DNA of 64,000 bases from VAZQ01 sp963835165 (GTDB lineage: Bacteria > Pseudomonadota > Alphaproteobacteria > Rhizobiales > Xanthobacteraceae), in the NCBI GenBank assembly GCA_963835165.1, contig CAWIGD010000032.1, positions 58,866 through 122,865 of the forward strand, read 5' to 3'. The notes beneath the pieces were generated by a model that did no database searches, was not told where the DNA came from, and saw only the letters and a list, made by a program, of their open reading frames with translations. The translations under genes and the position numbers were made by a program. Within the stretch, counting starts at the first letter, position 1; each line of letters begins with the position of its first letter. Shown here in pieces: positions 27,365 through 37,804 of this stretch.

Positions 27365-28510
27365 CTACTCCGCCGCCTCCAGCGGAGTGACCGGTCGCTT
27401 CTCGGCTTGATGGATGGCCGCGAGTTCGTCCTCGACATGGCGGGAGAACACGAAGCGCGCGGGCCGCTGCCGGTCGAGCGGGATCTCCGGCGCCATCGGT
27501 CCTTGCGTGCGCGGACCGAACATGGCGACCTTGAGCGCCTCCCAAGGCTGCGAGATCGTCGCTTCTGCGGCGGTCGGCTCATAGCCGCAATGCGCCATGC
27601 AGTTCGCGCATTTCTCGTACTTGCCCGTGCCGTAGGAATCCCAGTCCGTCGTTTCCATCAATTCTTGAAAGGTCTTGGCGTATCCTTCGCCCAGCAGGTA
27701 ACAGGGCTTCTGCCAGCCGAAAATGTTTCGCGTCGGCATGCCCCAGGGCGTGCAGTGATAGGTCTGGTTGCCGGCGAGGAAATCGAGGAACAGGTTCGAG
27801 TGGATGAAATTCCAGTTCTTGCCCTTCCCCATGCTGAACACCTGGCGGAACAGCTCCTTGGTTTTCTTCCGGCTCAAGAAGTGTTCCTGGTCCGGCGCGC
27901 GCTCATAGGCGTAGCCGGGCGAGATCGACACGCCGACGCCGAGCTCCTTGGCGTAATCGAGAAAGGCGGCGACATCTTCCGCGGCATGACCGTCGAAGAT
28001 CGTGGCGTTGACGTTGACGGTGAACCCCTTGGCCTTGGCGGCCTTGATCGCGGAGACCGCGCGGTCGAATACGCCCGTCTGACAGACTGATTTGTCGTGA
28101 TGCTCGCGCAACCCGTCGAGATGGACCGAGAAGAACAGATACGGCGAAGGCTCGAACAGATGCAGCTTCTTCTCCAGGAGCAGCGCATTCGTGCACAGCG
28201 ATACGAATTTCTTTTTCGCGACCAGGCCTTTCACGATCTCGCCGATCTCGCGATGGATCAGTGGCTCGCCGCCGGGAATCGCAACCATGGGCGCGCCGCA
28301 CTCGTCGACCGCATCGAGGCATTGCTGGACCGACAGCCGGCGATTGAGAATGGAATCAGGATAATCGATCTTGCCGCAACCGACGCAGGCGAGATTGCAA
28401 CGAAACAGCGGCTCCAGCATCAGAACGAGCGGATAGCGTTTGCGCCCCTGCAGCTTCTGCTTGAGGATATAGGCGCCAATACGCATTTCCTTAAGAAACG
28501 GCACTTGCAT
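27365..28510 (-). CDS. hpnH: adenosyl-hopene transferase HpnH (radical SAM)
   Basis: Radical SAM enzyme that attaches 5'-deoxyadenosyl to hopene, giving adenosylhopane, the entry to side-chain-bearing hopanoids. It has 381 residues. The cluster-binding cysteines are C38, C42 and C45 in CNLACVGC; PGGEPL follows as the SAM-contact motif. A further Cys group near the end (CANCMAHCGYEP) is typical of the family. It is the last gene of the leftward unit dxs-ispH-hpnH. A 79-bp gap with an imperfect repeat separates it from ispH. Confidence 0.95.
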   Translation of the reverse strand: MQVPFLKEMRIGAYILKQKLQGRKRYPLVLMLEPLFRCNLACVGCGKIDYPDSILNRRLSVQQCLDAVDECGAPMVAIPGGEPLIHREIGEIVKGLVAKKKFVSLCTNALLLEKKLHLFEPSPYLFFSVHLDGLREHHDKSVCQTGVFDRAVSAIKAAKAKGFTVNVNATIFDGHAAEDVAAFLDYAKELGVGVSISPGYAYERAPDQEHFLSRKKTKELFRQVFSMGKGKNWNFIHSNLFLDFLAGNQTYHCTPWGMPTRNIFGWQKPCYLLGEGYAKTFQELMETTDWDSYGTGKYEKCANCMAHCGYEPTAAEATISQPWEALKVAMFGPRTQGPMAPEIPLDRQRPARFVFSRHVEDELAAIHQAEKRPVTPLEAAE

Positions 28511-28514
28511 TTTT

Positions 28515-28589
28515 ATCTTCCCAGTTGAACGACTTAATCCGTCGATAGTTCGCGTTCTATCTTCCTAGTTAAACTTACTAGTTAACGCC

Positions 28590-28611
<22 letters not shown>
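28515..28611. repeat. imperfect direct repeat including the 3' end of ispH
   Basis: Two copies of a composite segment lie between hpnH and ispH. ATCTTCCCAGTTGAAC (28515-28530) corresponds to ATCTTCCTAGTTAAAC (28559-28574), 14 of 16 identical. AATCCGTCGATAGTTCGCGT (28536-28555) corresponds to AACCCGTCGCTAGTTCGCGT (28592-28611), 18 of 20 identical. The second copy has about 12 extra bases in the middle and includes the last codons and stop of ispH. The simplest reading is a local duplication of the ispH 3' end that has since diverged. Confidence 0.65.
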
Positions 28612-29512
<901 letters not shown>

Positions 29513-29516
<4 letters not shown>

Positions 29517-31450
29517 GGACGCGCCGCCGGCATGCGTGTCGATGCGGCGCGGACGGCGGACATGTCTCGCCCGAGCGCCTCGAACACTTTCGCCACCATC
29601 GCATTGGCATCGAGCCCGGCCTTGGCGTACATCGCCGCCGGGCTGTCCTGATCGATGAACACGTCCGGCAGGACCATGGAGCGCACCTTGAGCCCGCGAT
29701 CCAAGGCCCCGTGCTCGGCCAGCGTCTGCAGCACGTAGGTGCCGAAGCCGCCGATTGCACCTTCCTCGATGGTCACGAGCACGTCGTGCTCGCGGGCCAG
29801 TCGCAGCACCATTTCAACGTCGAGCGGCTTGGCGAAGCGGGCATCGGCCACCGTGGTCGAGAGGCCGTGGCTCGCGAGCTGCTCGGCCGCCTTGAGGCAA
29901 TCGCCGAGCCGCGAGCCGAACGAGAGCAGCGCAACGGCGGTGCCTTCGCGCACGATGCGGCCTTTTCCAATCTCCAGCGGCAACCCGATTTCGGGGATGT
30001 CGACGCCGACGCCGTCGCCGCGCGGATACCGCAATGCGGACGGACGGTCGTCGATGGCGACCTGGGTCGCGACCATATGGACCAGTTCGGCCTCGTCGGC
30101 TGCCGCCATCAAGACGAAGCCCGGCAGGCAACCGAGATAGGCAACGTCGAACGACCCCGCGTGGGTCGGGCCGTCGGCGCCGACCAGGCCGGCGCGGTCG
30201 AGCGCGAACCGTACCGGCAGGCGCTGGATCGCCACGTCATGCACGATCTGGTCATAGGCGCGCTGCAGGAACGTCGAATAGATCACGGCGAACGGCTTGT
30301 ACCCTTCGGTGGCCAGGCCGGCGGCAAAGGTCACCGCGTGTTGCTCGGCGATTCCGACGTCAAAGGTCCGCTCGGGGAACACCTTGCCGAACATGTCCAC
30401 GCCGGTGCCCGACGGCATCGCCGCCGTGATCGCGACGATGCGGGAATCCTTTCTTGCCTCCTTGATCAGGCTCTCGCCGAAGACCTTGGTGTAGGAGGGG
30501 GCATTCGATTTCGCCTTGGCCTGCTTGCCGGTGGCGACGTCGAACTTGACCACACCGTGGTACTTGTCGTCGGACGCCTCCGCCGGCGCATAGCCGTGGC
30601 CCTTTTCGGTGACGACATGCACCAGGATCGGTCCGGTCTTGGCGTCCCGCACGTTCTTGAGCACCGGCAGGAGATGGTCGAGATTGTGACCATCGATCGG
30701 CCCGACGTAGTAGAAGCCGAGCTCTTCGAACAGCGTGCCGCCGGTGACAAGCCCGCGCGCATATTCCTCGATCGCCAGCGCGCGCTGTTCGAGAAACTTC
30801 GGCAACGGTTTGGCAAGCTGCTTGATGCCCGCGCGCAGCGAGCGATAGGCGTGCCCGGAGACGAGGCGCGCGAGATAGGCCGGAAGGGCGCCGACCGGCG
30901 GCGCAATGGACATGTTATTGTCGTTCAGGATGACGATGAGACGCGAATTCATCGCTCCCGCGTTGTTCATCGCCTCATAAGCCATCCCCGCTGACATGGC
31001 TCCGTCGCCGATGACACAGACGACGTTGTGGGGCTCGCCCCGAAGGTCGCGCGCCACGGCCATCCCCAGGCCGGCCGAGATCGACGTCGAGGAATGCGCG
31101 GCACCGAACGGGTCGTATTCACTTTCGGCGCGCTTGGTGAAGCCGGACAGGCCCCCGCCCTGACGCAAGGTCCGGATCCGGTCACGCCGGCCGGTAAGGA
31201 TCTTGTGTGGATAGGCTTGGTGCCCCACATCCCAGACCAGCCGGTCGCGCGGAGTATCGAAAACATGATGCAGCGCGACCGTCAGCTCCACGACCCCGAG
31301 ACCAGCCCCGAGGTGCCCGCCGGTGACCGCAACGGCACTGATCGTCTCGGAGCGCAACTCGTCCGCCAGTTGCCGCAGAGTGGCCTCCGGCAGGCGGCGC
31401 AGGTCCTCGGGTCCATCGAGGGTATCTAGAAGTGGGGTCTGTGACATCAT
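29513..31450 (-). CDS. dxs: 1-deoxy-D-xylulose-5-phosphate synthase
   Basis: First, flux-setting enzyme of the MEP pathway: a thiamine-diphosphate transketolase relative joining pyruvate and glyceraldehyde 3-phosphate. It has about 645 residues. The cofactor motif is GDGAMSAGMAYEAMNNAG (about 150-167), LNDNNMSIAPPVGAL follows, and the catalytic domain shows GIAEQHAVTFAAGLA. The frame opens at 31468, but ATG 31450 (or 31447) gives the usual length. It heads the leftward dxs-ispH-hpnH unit and diverges from hpnN across about 250 bp. Confidence 0.96.
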
Positions 31451-31707
31451 CCGTATATTTTCCCACATGGAGTCGCAGGGGCACAGCCCTAATCACTGGA
31501 CACTGCGGTTGAAAAGCCCCCATTTGCTCGCTGCCATAGGCAACGCGCAGCCTGGGGTTGTGGCTGGATCGACGAAGCGGCTCCCGCCGGTGTTCTCCGT
31601 GCAACCTTAGTCGTTGTCAACGGACTGAATTGCCTGATATTGCGCCGCCACACGCATCAGATCCCGCCCGCCGACTGGGCCCCATGGGCAAACTCCTAGG
31701 ACAAGGC

Positions 31708-34374
31708 ATGTTGCAGCAGGCGATTGTCACCACGGTTGATTACTGTACCAGATACGCCAGACAAGTTGTTGGTATTGCTATACTTCTTGGCCTTGTCACC
31801 GGCATCTACGCCGCCGGCCGTTTCGCCATCGACGCCGACGTCAACAAGCTCATTTCCAAGGATCTCCCCTGGCGCCAGCGCGAGGCGGCCTTCAACAAGT
31901 TCTTTCCCTCGCAAGAGGAGACCATGCTCGCCGTCGTCGATGCCCCCACCTCCGAACTGGCAACGCAGGCGACCGCGGCTCTGATCCAGAGACTCTCCAA
32001 CCAGAAGGATCACTTCCACTCGATCGCGGAGGGGGGTGGAGGGCCATTTTTCCAGAAGAACGGGCTTTTGTTCCTTCCCACCGAGGAGGTGGTCGGCTTC
32101 ACCAAGAAACTGGGCGAAGCCAAACCCGTGATTCAGGTCCTGGCGCAGGATTCGAATCTGCGCGGACTGACGACGGCGTTGAACTACGGACTGGTCGGCG
32201 CGCGGATGAATCACTACACGCTCGACGATTTTGGCGGGACCATGAACATGGTCTCGGACACGCTCGACGATGCGATCGCGGGGCGGCCGGCGAGCTTCTC
32301 CTGGCGCGCGATGCTCAATGGGCGGCCGTCGACGACGAGCGAGCGCCGTCGCTTCATCGAGATCCGGCCGGTGCTCGATTTCACCGCGCTCATGCCCGGG
32401 AAGGCCGCGACCGACGCCATTCGTAGCGCCGCGTCCGATCTCGCCACGCAATACGGTGCGCGGGTGCGCCTGACCGGGCCGGTGGCGATCGCCGATGAGG
32501 AATATGCCACGCTGCAGGAGGGAGCTTTCGTCAATACCACCTTAACGATCGTGGTGGTGTTGACCATTCTGTGGCTCGCCTTGCGTTCGTTCGGGATCAT
32601 TCTGGCGGTTTTCATCAGCCTCCTGGTCGGCCTTTCCATCACGGCTGCGATCGGATTGGCCCTGGTGGGCGCGCTCAACCTGATTTCGGTGGCCTTCGCC
32701 GTCCTCTTCATCGGCCTCGGCGTCGATTTCGGGATCCAGTTCAGTGTGCGCTATCGCGCCGAGCGGCATGAGGTCGACGATCTGCACGAGGCCCTGATCC
32801 GTACCGCGCGCTACGCCGGTGCGCCGCTGACGCTCGCGGCCGCGGCCACCGCCGCCGGCTTTCTGTCGTTCCTTCCAACCGACTATAAAGGTCTGTCCGA
32901 GCTCGGACTGCTGGCCGGCCTAGGGATGATCATCGCGTTCTTCACCAGCATTACCGTGATCCCCGCGTTGTTGATGCTGCTGCGCCCTCCGGGAGAACCG
33001 GAAGGAATGGGCTTCACGTTCCTCGCGCCCCTCGATCGGGCCATGGAGCGGCATCGGATTCCGATCATCGTCTGCACCGGGCTCGTGGTCGCGGCCGGCT
33101 TGCCGTTGCTGTATTGGCTGCAGTTCGACTTCAATCCACTCAACCTGAGAAGTCCGAAGGTCGAGTCGGTTGCGACGTTCCTGGAGCTGCGCAGCGATCC
33201 CGCGATCGGAGCGAGCTCGATCTATGTGCTGGTGCCGAACGAGGAGGCGGTGAAGGCCGCCGCGGCGAAGCTGTCCAAGCTGCCGGAGGTTTCGAGCGTA
33301 AAGACAGTCGAGAGTTTCATTCCCGCCGATCAGCAGCCCAAGCTCGCCGCCATCCGTCAGCTCGCGACCGTGCTCGAGCCGGCGCTGCGGCCGGACCCGA
33401 ACAAGAAGCCGCCCACGGACGCCGATAATGTTGCCGCGCTCAAGGCCGCGGTGGCGAACTTGAAGCAGGCGGCCGGTACGCAGACCGGGCGCGGCGGCAT
33501 CGCGGCGAACCGGCTCGCCGACGACCTCACGAAACTTGCGGACGGCGATGAAGCATTGCGCGCGCGCGCGCAGGCGGCCATGATTCCCCCGCTCCAGACC
33601 GCGCTCGATGAACTGCGGGGCTATCTGCACGCCGAGCCGGTCACGCTCCAAACCCTTCCAGCCGACATCACGGAGCGATGGGTCACCAAGGACGGACAGT
33701 ACAAGGTCGAAATCCTGCCCAAGGGCGACCCGACCGACAACGAGACGTTGCGCCAATTCGCGCGCGCGGTGCAGGAGGTCGAGCCGAATTCCACCGGCGG
33801 CCCGATTGCGATTCTGGAATCCGGTCGTACCGTGATTCACGCGTTCTTCGAAGCCGGGTTCTGGGCGCTCGGCTCGATCACCATTCTGCTCTGGATCGTG
33901 CTGCGCCGCTTCGGCGACGTCCTGCTGACCATCATCCCGCTGCTGATGGCCGGCATCGTGACCATGGAGCTGATGGTCCTGTTCGGCATGAAGCTCAATT
34001 TCGCGAACATCATCGCGTTGCCGTTGCTCCTCGGCGTCGGGGTCGCCTTCAAGATCTACTACATCATGGCGTGGCGAGCGGGCCAGACCGACCTGCTGCA
34101 ATCAAGCCTGACGCGTGCGGTGATGTTCAGTGCGGGCACCACTGCGACCGCCTTCGGCAGCTTGTGGCTGTCGAGCCATCCCGGTACGTCGAGCATGGGC
34201 AAGCTGATGGCGCTTGCGCTCGTCACCACCATGGCCGCGGCCGTGCTGTTCCAACCGCTGCTGATGGGGCCGCCGCGCGAGAAGGCCAAGACCAAGACGG
34301 GGCCCGTACCGGAGCCGAAGCCGGAGCCGGTGCCTCAACCGGCGCCGCAGCCAGAACCGCAGCCGCAGACATAG
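31708..34374 (+). CDS. hpnN: hopanoid transporter HpnN (RND/MMPL family)
   Basis: Inner-membrane RND-type carrier that moves hopanoids to the outer membrane. It has 888 residues: one N-terminal membrane segment, a large periplasmic domain, five segments near residues 260-430 (VLFIGLGVDFGIQFSVRYR holds the conserved membrane Asp), a second periplasmic domain, and five more segments, with a final Pro/Glu/Gln-rich tail. ATG 31708 is favoured because AGGACAAGG lies upstream and the conserved LQQAIVTTVDYCTRYA starts there; 31684 and 31558 are open alternatives. The name rests on family and hopanoid neighbourhood. Confidence 0.92.
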   Translation: MLQQAIVTTVDYCTRYARQVVGIAILLGLVTGIYAAGRFAIDADVNKLISKDLPWRQREAAFNKFFPSQEETMLAVVDAPTSELATQATAALIQRLSNQKDHFHSIAEGGGGPFFQKNGLLFLPTEEVVGFTKKLGEAKPVIQVLAQDSNLRGLTTALNYGLVGARMNHYTLDDFGGTMNMVSDTLDDAIAGRPASFSWRAMLNGRPSTTSERRRFIEIRPVLDFTALMPGKAATDAIRSAASDLATQYGARVRLTGPVAIADEEYATLQEGAFVNTTLTIVVVLTILWLALRSFGIILAVFISLLVGLSITAAIGLALVGALNLISVAFAVLFIGLGVDFGIQFSVRYRAERHEVDDLHEALIRTARYAGAPLTLAAAATAAGFLSFLPTDYKGLSELGLLAGLGMIIAFFTSITVIPALLMLLRPPGEPEGMGFTFLAPLDRAMERHRIPIIVCTGLVVAAGLPLLYWLQFDFNPLNLRSPKVESVATFLELRSDPAIGASSIYVLVPNEEAVKAAAAKLSKLPEVSSVKTVESFIPADQQPKLAAIRQLATVLEPALRPDPNKKPPTDADNVAALKAAVANLKQAAGTQTGRGGIAANRLADDLTKLADGDEALRARAQAAMIPPLQTALDELRGYLHAEPVTLQTLPADITERWVTKDGQYKVEILPKGDPTDNETLRQFARAVQEVEPNSTGGPIAILESGRTVIHAFFEAGFWALGSITILLWIVLRRFGDVLLTIIPLLMAGIVTMELMVLFGMKLNFANIIALPLLLGVGVAFKIYYIMAWRAGQTDLLQSSLTRAVMFSAGTTATAFGSLWLSSHPGTSSMGKLMALALVTTMAAAVLFQPLLMGPPREKAKTKTGPVPEPKPEPVPQPAPQPEPQPQT

Positions 34375-34448
34375 GGGCGGGGCAGTTCTCCGTCCGCTTG
34401 GGCGGTGGGACCCGCCGCGCGGGGTTCAGATCGCAAACGCCGCGGAGA

Positions 34449-34784
34449 TCACGAGGCCGTCGCCGCCGGCGCCTCCAGGTCGACCAGCACCTGGCCGTCC
34501 TTCACTTCGGTGCGGAAGGTCTTGAGATCGACGAAGCAGGGCGCCTGCACGGCCTTGCCGGTCGGCACGTGGAACGCACCGAAGTGCAGGCTGCATTCGA
34601 TCACGTCGCCCTCCAGGATGCCGTCGGCGAGATCGGCGGTGGCATGGGTGCAGCGCGCCTCGGTGGCATAGAACGTGCCGTCGATATTGTAGACGGCGAC
34701 GATCTCGTCGCCGACTTCGAAGCTCTTGACGCTGCCGGGAGGAAGATCGGCCGCGGCGCAGACGGGGATGGGGTTTTCTGCCAT
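34449..34784 (-). CDS. Rieske [2Fe-2S] ferredoxin, dioxygenase type
   Basis: Small Rieske electron carrier of 111 residues that would pass electrons to the terminal oxygenase encoded next to it. The cluster motifs are CTHATADLADG and CSLHFGAFH, giving two Cys and two His ligands. ATG 34784 begins MAENPIPVC, the usual start; an upstream TTG at 34856 would add 24 unconserved residues. The Shine-Dalgarno is weak. It diverges from the oxygenase alpha gene across 190 bp. No matching flavin reductase gene is in the window. Confidence 0.9.
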   Translation of the reverse strand: MAENPIPVCAAADLPPGSVKSFEVGDEIVAVYNIDGTFYATEARCTHATADLADGILEGDVIECSLHFGAFHVPTGKAVQAPCFVDLKTFRTEVKDGQVLVDLEAPAATAS

Positions 34785-34970
34785 GAGGGGACTGTTTGCG
34801 AAGGAGACGATGGGCTTTAGCGGGGTGTGCTTTAGCGCCCTGCGGGAAAAGTTCAATAGGGTGGCGCGTAGTCCGGTTCCGCGGCCGCGATGGCCACGGT
34901 GGAATTGACCCCGTTTTGAACCGGCCTATACGTTAGCGCCTTAGCCGGCCGCAGCGAGAGGCAATGGGAA

Positions 34971-36251
34971 ATGTCCGTCCGCTCCTACATCGTCGATGAC
35001 CGCGAGAAGAAGCGGTTCCTGCTCGATCGCGAAGTCCTGGTGTCGGAGGACGTCCTGCGCACGGAGCGGGCGCAAATCTTCGGCCGCTGCTGGATTTATG
35101 TCGGGCACTCCTCCGAGCTGAAGAAGCCGGGCGATTTCCGTTCACGCAAGGTCGCCGGCCGGCCGGTGATCTTCTGTCGCGATCAGGCGGGCCAGTTCCA
35201 CTGTCTCTTCAATACCTGCCGCCACCGCGGCGCGATCGTCTGCACCGAGCGCGAGGGCAACCGGAGGCGCTTCCAGTGCATCTATCACGGCTGGACCTAC
35301 GGCAATGACGGCCGGCTCGTCGGCGTGCCGGGCGCCGACGCCTATGCCGAGAGCTTCGACAAGTCCTCGCATGGTCTGCGGAGCCCGGCGCGGTTCGAGG
35401 AGTATCGCGGCTTCTGGTTCATGTGTCTCGACGAGGACGCCGATCCGCTATCCGACTATCTGGCGGGCGCCAAGGACTACATCGATCTCGTCATCGATCA
35501 GTCGCCCTCGGGCCAGATGGAGATCATCGCCGGCGTGCAGGAATACGACGTCGCCGCCAACTGGAAGCTGATGGTGGAGAACAGCGTCGACGATTATCAC
35601 CTGCCCGCGACCCATTCGACCTGGCTCAACTTCATGGCCAATTCGGGCGTGAAGATCGAGCCGCCCAAGGAGGAGGGGCTGGTGCTGCCGACGCGGGGCA
35701 AGGCGGTCGAGCTCGGCAACGGCCATTTCACCACGGACAATGTCAATTTCCGCGGGCGGCCGGTCGCCAAATGGATTCCGCTCTACGGCGAGGCGGCGAA
35801 GGCGGAAATCGACGATATCCGCGGCGAGCTGGTCAGCCGCCTCGGCCCGGAGCGCGCGGGGCGGGTCGCGGACACCAACCGCAACCTGGTCATCTTCCCC
35901 AATCTGGTGATCAACGACGGCTCGTCCGTGACCGTGCGCACCTTCTATCCCGATGGCGTCGGCAAGATGCACGTCACCGCCTGGGCGCTCGGTCCGGTGG
36001 AGGAGGGCGAGGACGCCCGCGCGCGTCGGCTCGATGCATTTCTCACGTTCTACGGGCCCGGTGGCTTCGCGACGCCCGATGATGTGGAGGCGCTCGAACT
36101 GGTTCAGCAGGGTCTCGCCAACTGGGCCGACGACCGCTGGTCGGAAATGTCGCGCGGCATGGGCAAGGAGGGCGAGCAGCTCAACAGCGACGAGCATCAC
36201 CTGCGTATATTCTGGCGGCGCTGGAACGAGCTGATGGGAGCGCAGAAATGA
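34971..36251 (+). CDS. aromatic ring-hydroxylating oxygenase, alpha subunit
   Basis: Catalytic subunit of a Rieske non-heme iron oxygenase, 426 residues. Rieske ligands are C83 and H85 (NTCRHRGAIVC), C103 and H106 (CIYHGW). The mononuclear iron site shows H210 and H215 in SVDDYHLPATH, with a bridging Asp just before; the third ligand is probably an Asp in the C-terminal TPDDVEALE region. The beta subunit start overlaps the stop (ATGA). The closest types are benzoate/anthranilate-like oxygenases; the substrate is probably an aromatic acid, by neighbourhood only. Confidence 0.93.
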   Translation: MSVRSYIVDDREKKRFLLDREVLVSEDVLRTERAQIFGRCWIYVGHSSELKKPGDFRSRKVAGRPVIFCRDQAGQFHCLFNTCRHRGAIVCTEREGNRRRFQCIYHGWTYGNDGRLVGVPGADAYAESFDKSSHGLRSPARFEEYRGFWFMCLDEDADPLSDYLAGAKDYIDLVIDQSPSGQMEIIAGVQEYDVAANWKLMVENSVDDYHLPATHSTWLNFMANSGVKIEPPKEEGLVLPTRGKAVELGNGHFTTDNVNFRGRPVAKWIPLYGEAAKAEIDDIRGELVSRLGPERAGRVADTNRNLVIFPNLVINDGSSVTVRTFYPDGVGKMHVTAWALGPVEEGEDARARRLDAFLTFYGPGGFATPDDVEALELVQQGLANWADDRWSEMSRGMGKEGEQLNSDEHHLRIFWRRWNELMGAQK

Positions 36252-36748
36252 CGGTGGCGGCCCCGAGGGTGATCACGCGCGCGGAAGTCGAGGATTTCCT
36301 CTACCACGAGGCCGCGTTGCTCGACGAATGGAAGCTGAACGAGTGGCAGGAGCTCCTCACCGACGATGCCGCCTACTACGTTCCTCCCAACGATCAGCTC
36401 GACGGCGACCATCGTACCACGCTGTTCCTCGTCGCCGATGACCGCGAGCGGATACGCCAGCGCATCATCCGGGTGCTCGATCCGAATTGCCACGCCGAGT
36501 TTCCCAAATCGCGCACGCGGCGCCTGATCACAAACGTACGTATTGTCGCCCGCGAGGGCGATCTCGTGACGGTCGCCGCCAACTTCGTCTGCTATCGCTA
36601 CCGGCGCTACGAACGAATCCGGGAATATGTCGGCGCCTATCGCTACATCCTCAAGTGCGCCGGGGATTCCTTCCGCATCAAGGAGCGCCGCGTGCTCATC
36701 GACGCGCATGAGCTTGGCACGCTCGGCTCCGTGAGCTTTATCCTGTAA
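36248..36748 (+). CDS. aromatic ring-hydroxylating oxygenase, beta subunit
   Basis: Structural small subunit, 166 residues, with the cone-shaped NTF2-like fold. The family pattern is clear: VEDFLYHEAALLDEWKLNEW at the start, TDDAAYYVPPN, and a C-terminal FRIKERRVLIDAHELGT. It overlaps the alpha gene by four bases and is needed for the alpha3-beta3 assembly in this family. The 3' side is followed by a hairpin repeat. Confidence 0.93.
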   Translation: MTVAAPRVITRAEVEDFLYHEAALLDEWKLNEWQELLTDDAAYYVPPNDQLDGDHRTTLFLVADDRERIRQRIIRVLDPNCHAEFPKSRTRRLITNVRIVAREGDLVTVAANFVCYRYRRYERIREYVGAYRYILKCAGDSFRIKERRVLIDAHELGTLGSVSFIL

Positions 36749-36765
36749 CGAAAAACGCCACTCGC

Positions 36766-36858
36766 TGTCCGTCATCCCGACGCGCGAGCGAAGCGGGACG
36801 GCTCCGATCCTCCCCGGTCATCCTTCGAGGCTCGCTGCGCTCGCACCTCGGGATGAGG
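36766..36858. repeat. dispersed hairpin repeat of rhizobial type
   Basis: The gap after the beta subunit contains GTCATCCCGACGCGCGAGCG followed by TCATCCTTCGAGG (36818-36830), a GC-rich centre with TGCG..CGCA symmetry, and CCTCGGGATGA (36846-36856). The outer arms are complementary except for a two-T bulge. Sequences of this pattern are scattered in Bradyrhizobium-type genomes. It could weaken transcription between the oxygenase and aldolase genes. Confidence 0.55.
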
Positions 36859-36879
36859 TCCAACACGAAGGAAACGCCG

Positions 36880-37605
36880 ATGGCCAAGCTCGACTACCTG
36901 CTCGAAGAACTCGTGACCGGGAACCGCATCCTCGCGCGCGAAGGCGTGGTGGATTCATTCGGCCACATCAGCGTGCGCCATCCCGACGATCCGCGGCGCT
37001 ACCTGCTCTCGCGCTCGCGCGCTCCCGACTGCATCGAGAAGGACGACATCATGGAGTTCATGCTCGACGGCACGCCGGTCGATCCTCGCGGCCGCGCGCC
37101 CTACCTCGAACGCTTCATCCACGGCGCGCTCTACGAGGCGCGGCCGGATGTGATCTCGGTGGTGCACAATCACAGCGAAAGCGTCATCCCCTTCGGCGTG
37201 ACGGGCGAGAAGATCAAGCCGATCTTTCACATGGGCGCATCGATCGGCCACGAGGTGCCGGTCTGGGACTCCCACGACCATTTCGGCGATACCGCGCTGC
37301 TGGTCGAGAACATGGACATGGGTCGCGATCTCGCCAAGCTCATGGGCGCTGGGGGCACCGCGCTGATGCGCGGCCACGGTGCAACCGTCGCTGGCAAGAA
37401 TATCCGCCATGCCGTCTATATTTCGGTTTACCTCGAGGTCAACGCGCGGCTGCAGAAGCAGGCCATGGACATGGGCGAGGTCAAGTTCCTCACCACCGGG
37501 GAAGTGGACAAGGTCGCCTCGCGCACCGGGTCCTACGGCATCAACCGGGCCTGGGAGAACTGGTGCCGGCGCGCCGGCCGGCCTTTCCAGGCGGAGCAGA
37601 GCTGA
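36880..37605 (+). CDS. class II aldolase/adducin family protein
   Basis: Zinc-dependent aldolase-fold enzyme of 241 residues. Zinc ligands H96 and H98 are in VVHNHSE, and H166 is in RGHGATV; DSFGHISVR near the start binds substrate in the family. In aromatic-acid gene clusters members of this family act as decarboxylases (for example of dihydroxyphthalate), which would fit behind a ring-hydroxylating oxygenase, but a sugar-phosphate or hydroxy-acid aldolase is equally allowed by the sequence. GAAGGAAA before ATG 36880 supports this start. Confidence 0.87.
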   Translation: MAKLDYLLEELVTGNRILAREGVVDSFGHISVRHPDDPRRYLLSRSRAPDCIEKDDIMEFMLDGTPVDPRGRAPYLERFIHGALYEARPDVISVVHNHSESVIPFGVTGEKIKPIFHMGASIGHEVPVWDSHDHFGDTALLVENMDMGRDLAKLMGAGGTALMRGHGATVAGKNIRHAVYISVYLEVNARLQKQAMDMGEVKFLTTGEVDKVASRTGSYGINRAWENWCRRAGRPFQAEQS

Positions 37606-37804
37606 CCCTGCATAAATTGCGCCTCGGTTCAGCAATCGACAGCGGGTGCCGCGCCACACCTGGCGTTGCCTGGCCATGCCGGATCGGCCAGCGACATAAT
37701 TTCGCCGGGTGTGTTCGTGTCTCCACTGGTCGGGATGTGCTATAGGCGTGGGCTCAGACGGGCTAACCGCGCCGCGCAAGACGGATGTCGAGAGGGAACG
37801 ATTG

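Noticed and set aside
31558..31707. 50-residue N-terminal extension of HpnN
   Set aside because: Cys/Arg-rich and unlike the family, which starts right before the first membrane segment at 31708.
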